DNA from: Sphingobium sp. EP60837
GTDB taxonomy: Bacteria > Pseudomonadota > Alphaproteobacteria > Sphingomonadales > Sphingomonadaceae
Reading direction: 5' to 3'
Assembly (NCBI RefSeq): GCF_001658005.1
Contig: NZ_CP015986.1
Coordinates: forward strand, 682,001-746,000
DNA length: 64,000 nucleotides
The translations under genes and the position numbers were made by a program. This document shows, piece by piece, positions 55,271 through 63,498 of this stretch; the first letter of the stretch is position 1, and each line of letters begins with the position of its first letter. Below the pieces are notes generated by a model, which was not told the DNA's origin, did not search any database, and saw nothing but the letters and a program-made list of their open reading frames with translations.

Positions 55271-55559
55271 CAGCGCGCCTGCCGGCAATCATGGGCCGAG
55301 CCTGCGCATCGACAAATTCCTGTGGTTCGCCCGGCTCGCCAAAAGCCGGTCAATGGCGCAGAAAATGGCGGAAGACGGGCACATCCGCCTGAACGGCCGC
55401 CGCATCGAACGGGCTCATTCGCCGGTGCGCGCGGGCGATCTGATCACCTTTCCTCATCCAAGCGGCGTGCGCGTCGTGCGCGTCGTGCAGCTCCCCGGGC
55501 GGCGCGGACCGGCTCCCGAAGCGCAGACCTGTTACGAGGAACTGAAGCTAGGCAATTAG
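55263..55559 (+). CDS. S4-domain RNA-binding protein (Hsp15-like)
   Basis: A 98-residue protein with a single S4 domain: LRIDKFLWFARLAKSRSMAQ, DGHIRLNGRRIERA and VRAGDLITF. Hsp15 (HslR) in E. coli recycles stalled 50S subunits carrying a nascent chain. The ATG at 55263 overlaps the helicase stop by 8 bases, so the RNA helicase and this RNA-binding protein are made together. Confidence 0.88.
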   Translation: MADSAPAGNHGPSLRIDKFLWFARLAKSRSMAQKMAEDGHIRLNGRRIERAHSPVRAGDLITFPHPSGVRVVRVVQLPGRRGPAPEAQTCYEELKLGN

Positions 55560-55642
55560 CCGCGCAAAAATATCCTCATTGACCTTCTCGCCCGCCGGGC
55601 ATAGCAGGGCCGCCGCTGTCGAAACCCTATGAGTGCTGACCC

Positions 55643-55981
55643 ATGACCTATGTCGTGACCGACAACTGCATCCGCTGCAAATATATGGATTGCGTCGAGG
55701 TCTGTCCCGTGGACTGTTTCTACGAGGGCGAGAACATGCTGGTCATCAATCCCAATGAATGTATCGACTGCGGCGTGTGCGAGCCTGAATGCCCGGCCGA
55801 AGCCATTCTGCCCGATACGGAGAATGGCCTGGAAAAGTGGCTGGAACTCAACACGAAATTCTCCGCCGAATGGCCCAACATCACCGTCAAGGGCGAAGCG
55901 CCTGCCGACGCGGACGATATGAAGGGCGTGGAGAATAAGCTGGAGAAATTCTTCTCCCCCGAACCGGGCTCGGGAAGCTAA
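55643..55981 (+). CDS. fdxA: 7Fe-type ferredoxin FdxA
   Basis: A 112-residue low-potential ferredoxin with two clusters. Ligands include C9, C12, C17, C21 ([13 protein letters not shown]) and C40, C43, C46, C50 ([11 protein letters not shown]), plus C25. The C-terminal extension rich in Asp and Glu is typical for this family. It lies 83 bases after the S4 gene and 300 bases before carD, an arrangement seen in other sphingomonads. Confidence 0.95.
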   Translation: MTYVVTDNCIRCKYMDCVEVCPVDCFYEGENMLVINPNECIDCGVCEPECPAEAILPDTENGLEKWLELNTKFSAEWPNITVKGEAPADADDMKGVENKLEKFFSPEPGSGS

Positions 55982-56284
55982 TCAGCCGCAAGGGGGCTTG
56001 CCCCTTTTTTGGAGCGTGGGACCCGCCGCTAAGTTGGCCTCAACATGCGCCCGCGACTATCCCTAGCGTGTCATTCGCACGCTCACTCCCGGATTTTGCG
56101 TCTGGGGGTGGCAATTTTGTTACGAATCTGCTAAATAGGCGGCAAGAGGCGGAAACGGTCGCATCCGTCCTGGAGTATTTGCTCATGTCCTGACGGTGGC
56201 GCCGCGGAATCCCCGGCTTGTGCCCTATTTGCGCATCTGTGACGCGGCGCGTATTCGTCCCCGGTAGAATTAGAAAGGTTTCAA
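55982..56284. other. 303-base gap between fdxA and carD
   Basis: Contains the fdxA terminator (55990-56010) and then about 270 bases with no gene I can support. An AT-richer patch at 56110-56140 (GGCAATTTTGTTACG, then CTAAATAGG) may be the carD promoter, but I see no confident -35/-10 pair. The carD start is preceded by AGAAAGG. Confidence 0.4.
55990..56010 (+). terminator. Intrinsic terminator of fdxA
   Basis: A 6-bp stem, AAGGGG (55990-55995) with CCCCTT (56001-56006), loop of 5, then a run of T to 56010. The stem is short but the T-run is strong. Confidence 0.6.
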
Positions 56285-56812
56285 ATGGCTGCCAAGGCGC
56301 TGTCCTTTGACGTTGGTGATTATGTTGTTTACCCCAAGCACGGCGTGGGCCGCGTCGTCGAGCTGCAGAAGGAGCAGATCGCGGGCATGGAATTGGAGCT
56401 GTATGTGCTCCGGTTCGAAAAGGAGCGCATGACGCTTCGCGTGCCGACTAACAAGGCCGAAGGGGTGGGCATGCGCAAGCTGTCCTCCAACAAGACCCTG
56501 GAAGAGGCGATCGAAACGCTGAAGGGCAAGCCCAAGGTGAAGCGGACCATGTGGTCGCGCCGCGCGCAGGAATATGAAGCGAAGATCAACTCGGGCGACC
56601 TGGTGTCGATCGCCGAAGTGACGCGCGACCTGTTCCGTGCCGACGACCAGCCGGAGCAGAGCTATTCCGAGCGTCAGATCTTCGAAGCAGCGTCGAGCCG
56701 CCTCGCCCGCGAACTCGCGGCAATGGAAGAGACGGATGAGCCGAGCGCTCTCAAGAAGATCCTGCGCATTCTGAACGAAGCCGCGCCCAAGCATGCGAAG
56801 GTGGAAGTCTGA
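56285..56812 (+). CDS. carD: CarD-family transcription regulator
   Basis: A 175-residue RNA-polymerase-binding protein. The N-terminal Tudor-like RNAP-interaction domain (about 5-65) contains FDVGDYVVYPKHGVGRVVEL, and a helical DNA-binding part follows, ending in a conserved region (TLEEAIETLKGKPKVK, WSRRAQEYEAKINSGD). CdnL/CarD proteins stabilise open complexes at rRNA and other promoters. It has its own upstream region and a strong terminator. Confidence 0.93.
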   Translation: MAAKALSFDVGDYVVYPKHGVGRVVELQKEQIAGMELELYVLRFEKERMTLRVPTNKAEGVGMRKLSSNKTLEEAIETLKGKPKVKRTMWSRRAQEYEAKINSGDLVSIAEVTRDLFRADDQPEQSYSERQIFEAASSRLARELAAMEETDEPSALKKILRILNEAAPKHAKVEV

Positions 56813-56852
56813 AACCCGCTACAGCCGAGCCGACAACGGCAGGTTGATAGAC

Positions 56853-56888
56853 AGAAAGGGCGTCCCGGCCGGGGCGCCCTTTCTTTGT
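56853..56888 (+). terminator. Intrinsic terminator of carD
   Basis: A perfect 10-bp stem, AGAAAGGGCG (56853-56862) with CGCCCTTTCT (56875-56884), with inner CCC/GGG pairing, followed by TTTG. The mirrored A-run makes it usable from the minus strand too, although the gene at 56929 reads toward it from the other side. Confidence 0.8.
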
Positions 56889-56928
56889 CCTGGCAAGCAT
56901 CGAAGACCAATTCGCCGGACTACAATCC

Positions 56929-57162
56929 CTATTCGCCCTTGGCCGCATCCTTCGCAGCGTCGCTGACATCGCTCGCGGCCTGACCGACCTGGGTGGCGGC
57001 GCCTTCGACCGCGTTGTCCTTGCGCGTCTGGCTGCTGATCAGGAAGAAGGCGGCAATCGCCACCACTATCACCAACAGCAGCACCGCGATCGCCGTCCCG
57101 CCACCGCCGCGCTTTTCAATCACCGTGGTCGTCGTTGCCGGACGCTCCTGATAATCGGCCAT
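56929..57162 (-). CDS. Small single-span membrane protein
   Basis: A 77-residue protein starting MADYQERPATTTTVIEKRGG, with one span (about 27-45, IAVLLLVIVVAIAAFFLI) and a tail with a weak helical repeat (TQVGQAASDVSDAAKDAA). The ATG is preceded by GAGGAGGACATTC, a strong ribosome-binding site, which fixes the start. No family name is known to me. The gene's tail resembles late-embryogenesis-type repeats in composition only. Confidence 0.75.
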   Translation of the reverse strand: MADYQERPATTTTVIEKRGGGGTAIAVLLLVIVVAIAAFFLISSQTRKDNAVEGAATQVGQAASDVSDAAKDAAKGE

Positions 57163-57386
57163 GAATGTCCTCCTCATCGTTACGCCACCCGCACGAATAA
57201 TGCTCATCGGGCGGCTGGGTTCCTGATGAGACTGCGGGCTGGATTTGAAGCGGTTGGCGTCAAGGTGCAGAATTGGGGAGGAAGGGATTGAAGCGAGCGC
57301 GATTTTCATCTCTCCGCTCGGGCTGTCGAATGGGTCATTCGCCTCATCTGAATGGTGAAACCCGCTACTTTCTGGAGAGGAAGAAA

Positions 57387-57413
57387 TCCTTCGACAAGCT
57401 CGGAGCGAACGGG
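57387..57413. repeat. Short palindromic repeat
   Basis: TCCTTCGACAAGCTCGGAGC followed by GAACGGG: one element of the sphingomonad-type family. It lies in the 287-base gap between the small membrane gene and the asparaginase-like gene; the rest of the gap shows nothing I can support. Confidence 0.6.
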
Positions 57414-57449
57414 TCTCAATAAGCGCCGTTGCTGCCATAACTCCGCTCA

Positions 57450-57953
57450 CTATCGACTCCGCAGCACGAAGGCGCCCTTGGCCCGGTCCTTGATGACCTG
57501 ATCAGCAGGGAACACCGATCCGCTCATGGTGATGTAAACGCCGGGACCCGCCACTTGCGCCGTGGCGAAGGCCATGCCGAGGTTAAAGCTCGCGTCGCTT
57601 TCCCCGAAGCGCGCCGGGGCCAGTGCACCGACCAGCACTATCGTCTTGCCGGCGATGCCATCCAACATCTTGGCCGTGTCCGTCATCGTATCGGTGCCAT
57701 GGGTGATGATGATGTGGCTTTCCGGGGCCGCCATGACGCGATCCCGGATCAGCGCGCGGTCCGCGTCGTCCAGTTCCAGACTGTCCTTGCGCGTGACTTC
57801 TTCGATGCGGAAAGGCCGTTTGACTCGCGCGATGTGCAGTAGCTTCGCCATCACCGTTTCGCCGACCTGATAGTCGGACAGGGCATCGAAATAGATTTTA
57901 TCGATGGTCCCGCCGGTGGTTAGAAGAAGGATCGGCGTGTCGGCGGATAGCAT
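57450..57953 (-). CDS. Asparaginase N-domain protein (half-length)
   Basis: A 167-residue protein equal to the N-terminal domain of type I/II L-asparaginase. The first catalytic motif TTGGTIDK (T12-K19) and the second THGTDTM (T87-D88) are both present, but the C-terminal domain that completes the tetramer interface and active site is missing. Such short proteins are found in many proteobacteria as intact genes, so it is more likely a specialised family than a pseudogene. Activity is unknown. Confidence 0.8.
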   Translation of the reverse strand: MLSADTPILLLTTGGTIDKIYFDALSDYQVGETVMAKLLHIARVKRPFRIEEVTRKDSLELDDADRALIRDRVMAAPESHIIITHGTDTMTDTAKMLDGIAGKTIVLVGALAPARFGESDASFNLGMAFATAQVAGPGVYITMSGSVFPADQVIKDRAKGAFVLRSR

Positions 57954-58022
57954 GGCAAGCTCCGGAAGGCTGGAGGATCAGCCCTGCATTTAGGAGCTAT
58001 CCAGTCCGATAGGAACCGCTGG

Positions 58023-58835
58023 CTAGCCGCCCCGCGCCATTTCTTCGCCCCGGTCTCTGGCTGCGCTTAACGTGTCGGTGAGGAGCTTTAGGAGCCGATC
58101 GTCGGCATCGAGTATGTTCAGTCCCTCGCGCGTCATGCCGCCAGGACTCGCAACGCGGTCCGCCAGCACGGCCGGGCTATCGCTCGCCTGCGCTGCCATA
58201 TTTGCGGAGCCGTGGACGGTCGCGAGCGCCATGCGGGCGGCCTGGTCCGCTGGCAGGCCGATCGCCTCCCCCGCGCGCGCAAGGGCATCGACGAAGCGGA
58301 ACAGGAAAGCGGGGCCGCATCCCGACAGTGCCGTGACTTCGTTGAACTGCCCTTCATCGGCGATCCATTCCGCAAGGCCAAGCGGCGCGATGAGCGCGTC
58401 GATCGCCGTCCGCGCGGCCTCGGAACTCGCCGCCTCGGCATGCAGGGCAGTGACGCCCTGCCCCAGGCCAACGGGGAGGTTGGGCATGGCGCGGACGATC
58501 GGGCCTGCTTTGGGGAATTGTCGCCTGAGGTCCGCCAACGGCGTGCCCGCCAATATGGAAAGGAGCGTCGTCCCTTCTCCGCATTGGGGGGCCAAGGCGG
58601 TTGCCACATCGCCAAGCTGATAGGGCTTCATGCCAAGCAACACGGTTGTGCCGGGGGCGAGCGAAGCGGGATAGGTTGTTACGACCTGCACCCCATCCAC
58701 CACCGCGCGGCCGCTGGGGCGCAGCACGGTGACACGCGCCGGGTCCAGCCCGCAGGCCAGCCAGCGGGTCAGCATTTGCCCTGCCATATTGCCGCAGCCG
58801 ACGAGGAACAGCTTCTTCGGCCAGATATCATTCAT
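58023..58835 (-). CDS. proC: Pyrroline-5-carboxylate reductase
   Basis: The last step of proline synthesis, NAD(P)H-dependent. The N-terminal Rossmann GCGNMAGQML is at residues 13-22 and the C-terminal signature region (ALSGCGPAFLFRFVDALA, then VASPGGMTREGL) is intact. 270 residues from the ATG at 58833-58835; a longer frame to 58949 starts in the preceding gene. It lies 11 bases after ybjN. Confidence 0.94.
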   Translation of the reverse strand: MNDIWPKKLFLVGCGNMAGQMLTRWLACGLDPARVTVLRPSGRAVVDGVQVVTTYPASLAPGTTVLLGMKPYQLGDVATALAPQCGEGTTLLSILAGTPLADLRRQFPKAGPIVRAMPNLPVGLGQGVTALHAEAASSEAARTAIDALIAPLGLAEWIADEGQFNEVTALSGCGPAFLFRFVDALARAGEAIGLPADQAARMALATVHGSANMAAQASDSPAVLADRVASPGGMTREGLNILDADDRLLKLLTDTLSAARDRGEEMARGG

Positions 58836-58846
58836 GGGGATGCCCC

Positions 58847-59371
58847 TCAGGCTTCGCCGCGCGTCTCGATCAGGCTGGCGGAAATGGCCTCGGTCGGGCT
58901 CTTTCCGCCCCATAGGACGAACTGGAAAACGGGGTAGAAGCGTTCGCACTCATCGATCGCCGTTTCGACGAGGATCTGCGCCTGGTCCAGCGTCAGGACG
59001 CCGCCTGCGCCCAGCAGCGCGCCGTGGCGGAACAAGACGATGCCGCTCGACGACCAGAGTTCGAAATGGCCGAGCCACAGCTGTTCATTGATGAGACCCA
59101 ATGTCTCGTAAACCGCGGCGCGCTTATCCTCCGTCACGCGAATGTCGGGGAGCGCCAGCAATTGCAGCACCTGATCTTCATCGCGCCAGATGCCGCGCAG
59201 TTCATATTGCGCCCAGGAACCTTGGGTGCTTGCGACGATCTCATCCTCGCCGACCTGATCGAAACTCCAGCCATTCGCCTCGAAATAGGCGGCCAGCATG
59301 TCGATCGGCGCGGCTTCCTGACCGCCATTTTCAAATTCGTCGCTGTCCATCATCTGCTGGCCATAGAGCAT
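58847..59371 (-). CDS. YbjN-domain protein
   Basis: A 174-residue cytoplasmic protein with the YbjN fold: DMLAAYFEANGWSFDQ, then YELRGIWRDEDQVLQLLALP and a C-terminal TAIDECERFYPVFQF. YbjN proteins are linked to sensory and motility traits in enterobacteria and are common next to proC in alphaproteobacteria; the biochemical role is not known. An internal start at 59350 is possible. Confidence 0.85.
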   Translation of the reverse strand: MLYGQQMMDSDEFENGGQEAAPIDMLAAYFEANGWSFDQVGEDEIVASTQGSWAQYELRGIWRDEDQVLQLLALPDIRVTEDKRAAVYETLGLINEQLWLGHFELWSSSGIVLFRHGALLGAGGVLTLDQAQILVETAIDECERFYPVFQFVLWGGKSPTEAISASLIETRGEA

Positions 59372-59462
59372 TTCCCGATGGCAGGGAAACCATCCGAATC
59401 GGGAAAAGGCGTCAAATTAGGGCATCGTTGCAGAAATAAAACGGACAGGCGGCAAGGCCCAC

Positions 59463-59762
59463 TTATTCTGCGCCCGGCGTCCCGCCCTTGGGTGAGCGAA
59501 CGGTCTTTGTCACCGGTTCAGCCGACCTCCCCTCCAGCGCGTCGATGCGGGCCTTCAGCAGTTCGACCTCTTCACGGGCCGCCGCGGCCAGCGCCTTCAC
59601 CGCGTCAAACTCGTCGCGACTGACGAAATCCATGCCGCCGATCCACTGCTTGGCCTTTTCGCGGGCATTGGTTTCAAATTCCCGGCTCATGCCAGCCACC
59701 GTTCCAGCGGCGCCATTCACCAGCTTGGCGAGGTCGTCGAAAAAGCGGTTTTCGCTCTGCAT
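59463..59762 (-). CDS. ubiK: Ubiquinone biosynthesis accessory factor UbiK-like
   Basis: A 99-residue BMFP-type protein: the N-terminal helix (NRFFDDLAKLVNGAAGTVAG) and a long coiled coil (about 50-85, SRDEFDAVKALAAAAREEVELLKARIDAL-like; leucine and alanine heptads) are the family hallmarks. UbiK helps aerobic ubiquinone synthesis in E. coli. In related genomes it may be annotated only as BMFP. Confidence 0.8.
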   Translation of the reverse strand: MQSENRFFDDLAKLVNGAAGTVAGMSREFETNAREKAKQWIGGMDFVSRDEFDAVKALAAAAREEVELLKARIDALEGRSAEPVTKTVRSPKGGTPGAE

Positions 59763-59809
59763 GTCCTAATTCCTTGATTGGCGGCGCATGTGAGACGCGC
59801 CCTTCATAT

Positions 59810-60358
59810 CTATATTTGGGTCTTGAGTGCGGGCGCCACAAGGGTTTCCGCGTCGGGATTAAGGCGGCCGATCTCATAATTGAGCGCGGATGCAAAGCCC
59901 AGCCAGGCGAGATAGGGCAGCAGCAGCAGCCCCGCCACGCGGCGGATGCGCCAAAAGAGGAATGTGGTGAGCGCCACCAGGACGAACAGCAGAAGGATCA
60001 AGGCAAGCGCATTATCCACCTGATGCGCGCGAAAGAAGAGCGGCGACCAGAGGAGGTTGAGTAGCAATTGAGCGAAGAATATGGCGATGGCTAGGCCCCG
60101 CCCCCGCGCACCGCGAGCATGGATGATGATCGCCAGGGCCAGTCCCATGAAGATGTAGAGGATCGTCCACGCCACGCCGAACGCCCAGCCCGGCGGCATG
60201 AAGTCGGGTTTGATGAGGGCGTCGAACCAGCGATTGCCATAGCCGCTATTGGCGAGCTTGCCGGACAGGAAACCCAGGAAGACGATCGCCGGGACCGTGA
60301 CCAATGCCCAGCGGAGATAATCCAGGCGCAACTGACCTGGGGACGCGATCTCGTTCAT
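59810..60358 (-). CDS. tspO: TspO/MBR-family membrane protein
   Basis: A 182-residue protein with five spans and the TspO signature regions, including LIKPDFMPPGWAFGVAWTIL and SALNYEIGRLNP. TspO binds tetrapyrroles and has been linked to stress and porphyrin handling in Rhodobacter and others. I start at the ATG at 60358; a GTG overlapping the RND gene's stop (60385) is an alternative. It is downstream of the RND pump. Confidence 0.85.
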   Translation of the reverse strand: MNEIASPGQLRLDYLRWALVTVPAIVFLGFLSGKLANSGYGNRWFDALIKPDFMPPGWAFGVAWTILYIFMGLALAIIIHARGARGRGLAIAIFFAQLLLNLLWSPLFFRAHQVDNALALILLLFVLVALTTFLFWRIRRVAGLLLLPYLAWLGFASALNYEIGRLNPDAETLVAPALKTQI

Positions 60359-60381
60359 CGTCGGCGCAGCTCCACTATTCC

Positions 60382-63300
60382 TCACTCGGCGGCTTCGGGC
60401 GAATCCTTCAAAGCCGTGTCAAGCCGCCGTCCTACGGTTTGCGGTGAAACGGTTCGTCCCGCAACCCGCGAATAGAGGATAGGGATCAGGAACAGTGTGA
60501 TCAGCGTGGCCAGGGACACACCGAACACCACCACGACGCCGATCGACTGGCGCGCGGCAGCCCCAGCCCCGCCTCGAATGACCAGCGGCACCGCACCGAT
60601 TACGGTGGCGATCGATGTCATGAGGATTGCGCGCAGGCGGCGGGCGGCGGCCTGGCGAATGGCCTCGGCGACCTCCAACCCTTCGTCGCGCAGCTGGTTG
60701 GCGAACTCCACGATCAGGATGCCGTTTTTGGCGGCGAGACCCACCAGCATGACGATGCCGATCTGGCTGTAAAGATTGACCGATCCGCCGGTCAGCGCCA
60801 GCCCAAGCACGCCGCCCGCGACAGCCAGCGGGACGGTCGCGATGATCACGCCGGGATGGATGAAGCTTTCGAACTGCGCAGCGAGCAGCAGATAGACGAT
60901 GAGGATGGTGAGGCCGAAAACCAGCCAGATGGATCCCCCGGTTTCCCGCAGCGATTGGCTTTCCCCGCGATAGCCGATCGCAAGCACCTCTGGCGACTGG
61001 CGGGCCTGCGCCTCCAGATAGGACAAGGCTTCGCCCAGCGAATAGCCGGGTGCAAGCGCCGCCGTCAGGGTGATCGCGCGCAGTTTGTTGAAGCGGTTGA
61101 GTTGGCGCGGCCCGGCGACTTCGCGCATGGTCACCACCGACGAGAGGGGGACAAGCAGGCCGGTGCGGCTGCGGACCTGGATGCGTTCAAGGTCTGCTTG
61201 CGTCTGCCGTCCTTCCCGCTCGGCCTGGATCAGCACGCGATATTCCTCGCCGCGATCGACATAGGTGGTGACGCGGCGCGACCCGAGCAGCGTTTGCAGC
61301 GCCTGGCTGATGTCGTTAGCAGACACGCCAAGATCGCCCGCGCGCTGCTGATCCACCTCGATCCGCATCTGCGGCTTGGTTTCCTTATAGTCGCTGTCGA
61401 GGTTGACGAGGCCCGGATTGCTCGCCGCCGCCGCCATGATCCGGTCCCGCGCGGCGACCAGCCCTTCATAGGTTGAACCAGCCAGCACCAGGTTGACTGG
61501 AAGTCCCCTGCCCCGGCCCAAGCCGGATCGCGGCGCGACATTGCCGCGCACGCCGGTCTGATTGGCGAGGACCTTGTTGATCGCATCGGCCACTTGGGCG
61601 GTGGTGACGCTGCGTTCTTCCCAGGGACGGAGGAAGGCGATGATATTGCCGCCGTTGAAATCATCGCTGGCGCCAAAGCCGCCGGGCGTCCGGATGTTCA
61701 GCACCTTCAGTCTGCCGTCTTTGAGCAGCGGCTGAAGATCATCCTCGATGCCGCGCATATAGGCTTTCATCCGGTCGAAACCGGTGCCTTCAGGCGCGCT
61801 GACCTGGCCGTCCACCACGCCAGTGTCTTCGGCCGGGGCAAGTTCGGTCGGCAGCGTCATGAAAAGCGCGCCAGCCGCGCCCAGGAAAAGGACCAGCGCG
61901 ACCAGCGCCAAGGCGGGCCGCCGCAGCACGCGGTCGAGCAAGCGTGCATAGCCGCCTTCGAGCCGCTGAAACCGTTTATCGACCCAACGCGCCAGCCGTC
62001 CGCGCTCGCTGTGGCGCAGCAGCTTCGAACAGAGCATCGGCGCGAGGCTCAAGGAGATGAAGCCGGAAAAGGCGATGGCAGCGATCATCGCGATGGCGAG
62101 TTCGCGGAACAGGAGCCCCGTCTGGCCGGCGAGGAACATGACCGGCACGAACACGGCACAGACGACCAGCGTGGTCGAGATGATCGCAAAGCCGACCTGC
62201 CGGGTGCCGCGATAGGCGGCAAGCAGCGGATCTTCGCCCTGTTCGATCCGGTGATAGACATTTTCCAGCACCACGATCGCGTCATCGACGACCAGCCCGA
62301 TCGCCAGCACGAAGGCGAGAAGCGTCAGCAGGTTGATCGACAGGCCGAGCAGCCACATGACGGCGCAGGTCGCGAGCAGGCAGATCGGCACGGTGATCGA
62401 CGGGATGATGGTCGCGCGCAGTGATCCGAGGAACAGGAAGATAACAAGGATGACCAGGATCGCGGCTTCGAGCAGAGTGTCATAAACATTGTCGATCGCG
62501 CGGCTGATGAAGAGGGATTCGTCTGAGCCGATATTGACGCTCATCCCCTGCGGCAGGTCCGGCCGTAATTCTTCGATCAGCGCCTTGGCCCGCTCAGCGA
62601 CTTCCAGCGTATTTGCGCCGGACTGGCGAACGATGCCGACGCCGATGCCGGTGCCGCCATTGGAGCGAAAGGAGGTATAGGGATTTTCGGCGGCCTGTTC
62701 GATCCGGGCGACATCCCCAAGCTTTACCTGATAGCCGTCCTGCCCGCGCCCAACGACAAGCTGCGCGAACTGCTCGGGCGTTGAAAAAGCACGCTCTACG
62801 CGAAGGGTCTGGTTCTGATCCTTCGATTCAAAACGGCCCGCAGGCAGTTCGACATTCTGCGCGCGCAGGGCGTTTTCAATGTCGGCGGGCGTCAGGGCGA
62901 AGGCCGCAAGCTTCTCGGCATTAAGCCATATCCGAGTGGCAGGCCGCTCATCCCGGCCGCCATTGACGCGGGCGACGCCGTCAATGGCGGAAAATCGGTC
63001 GATGACGTTGCGGTCAAGATAGTCGGCGATCTGGGTGGGGGTCCAGCCGGGGCGGGTAAAGACGATGAACAGGATCGCGCGCGCGTCGGCATCCACTTTG
63101 CGGATTTCGGGGGCGAGCGCGTCTTCGGGCAGGTCTTCGGTGACCGATCCGACGCGGTCGCGCACATCATTGGCCGCGGAATCAATGTCGCGCGAAGGAT
63201 CAAATTCGATGCTGATCGCCGACGTGCCGTCACGCGAGGTCGAGCTGATAGTCTGGATGCCCTGAACGCCTGCTACCGCATCCTCTATGATCTGCGTGAT

Positions 63301-63486
63301 GCGCGTTTCCACGACAGAGGCCGCAGCGCCGGTGTAGTTGGTTTCCACCGAGACGATCGGGGGATCCGTGTCGGGATATTCGCGAACCGACAGGCTGAGA
63401 TAACCGACCACGCCGACGATGCAGAGCAGCACCGCAATGACCGCTGCGAAGACCGGGCGGCGGACGGAAAGGTCGGAAAGCTGCAT
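60382..63486 (-). CDS. RND-family efflux pump inner-membrane transporter
   Basis: A 1034-residue HAE1-type transporter with two large periplasmic loops and about 12 spans. It starts MQLSDLSVRRPVFAAV; the proton-relay segment GLVVDDAIVVLENVYHRIEQ is in span 4 and the second half has GLAAKNGILIVEFANQLRDEG. The adaptor gene lies directly upstream and an outer-membrane TolC-like partner is not in the window. Substrate cannot be read; broad drug or solvent export is likely. Confidence 0.93.
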   Translation of the reverse strand: MQLSDLSVRRPVFAAVIAVLLCIVGVVGYLSLSVREYPDTDPPIVSVETNYTGAAASVVETRITQIIEDAVAGVQGIQTISSTSRDGTSAISIEFDPSRDIDSAANDVRDRVGSVTEDLPEDALAPEIRKVDADARAILFIVFTRPGWTPTQIADYLDRNVIDRFSAIDGVARVNGGRDERPATRIWLNAEKLAAFALTPADIENALRAQNVELPAGRFESKDQNQTLRVERAFSTPEQFAQLVVGRGQDGYQVKLGDVARIEQAAENPYTSFRSNGGTGIGVGIVRQSGANTLEVAERAKALIEELRPDLPQGMSVNIGSDESLFISRAIDNVYDTLLEAAILVILVIFLFLGSLRATIIPSITVPICLLATCAVMWLLGLSINLLTLLAFVLAIGLVVDDAIVVLENVYHRIEQGEDPLLAAYRGTRQVGFAIISTTLVVCAVFVPVMFLAGQTGLLFRELAIAMIAAIAFSGFISLSLAPMLCSKLLRHSERGRLARWVDKRFQRLEGGYARLLDRVLRRPALALVALVLFLGAAGALFMTLPTELAPAEDTGVVDGQVSAPEGTGFDRMKAYMRGIEDDLQPLLKDGRLKVLNIRTPGGFGASDDFNGGNIIAFLRPWEERSVTTAQVADAINKVLANQTGVRGNVAPRSGLGRGRGLPVNLVLAGSTYEGLVAARDRIMAAAASNPGLVNLDSDYKETKPQMRIEVDQQRAGDLGVSANDISQALQTLLGSRRVTTYVDRGEEYRVLIQAEREGRQTQADLERIQVRSRTGLLVPLSSVVTMREVAGPRQLNRFNKLRAITLTAALAPGYSLGEALSYLEAQARQSPEVLAIGYRGESQSLRETGGSIWLVFGLTILIVYLLLAAQFESFIHPGVIIATVPLAVAGGVLGLALTGGSVNLYSQIGIVMLVGLAAKNGILIVEFANQLRDEGLEVAEAIRQAAARRLRAILMTSIATVIGAVPLVIRGGAGAAARQSIGVVVVFGVSLATLITLFLIPILYSRVAGRTVSPQTVGRRLDTALKDSPEAAE

Positions 63487-63498
63487 CGCCCGCGCCGA

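Noticed and set aside
57163..57450. N-terminal extension of the small membrane protein at 56929
   Set aside because: The frame stays open to 57450 but the ATG at 57162 has a strong ribosome-binding site, and the extension covers a palindromic repeat.
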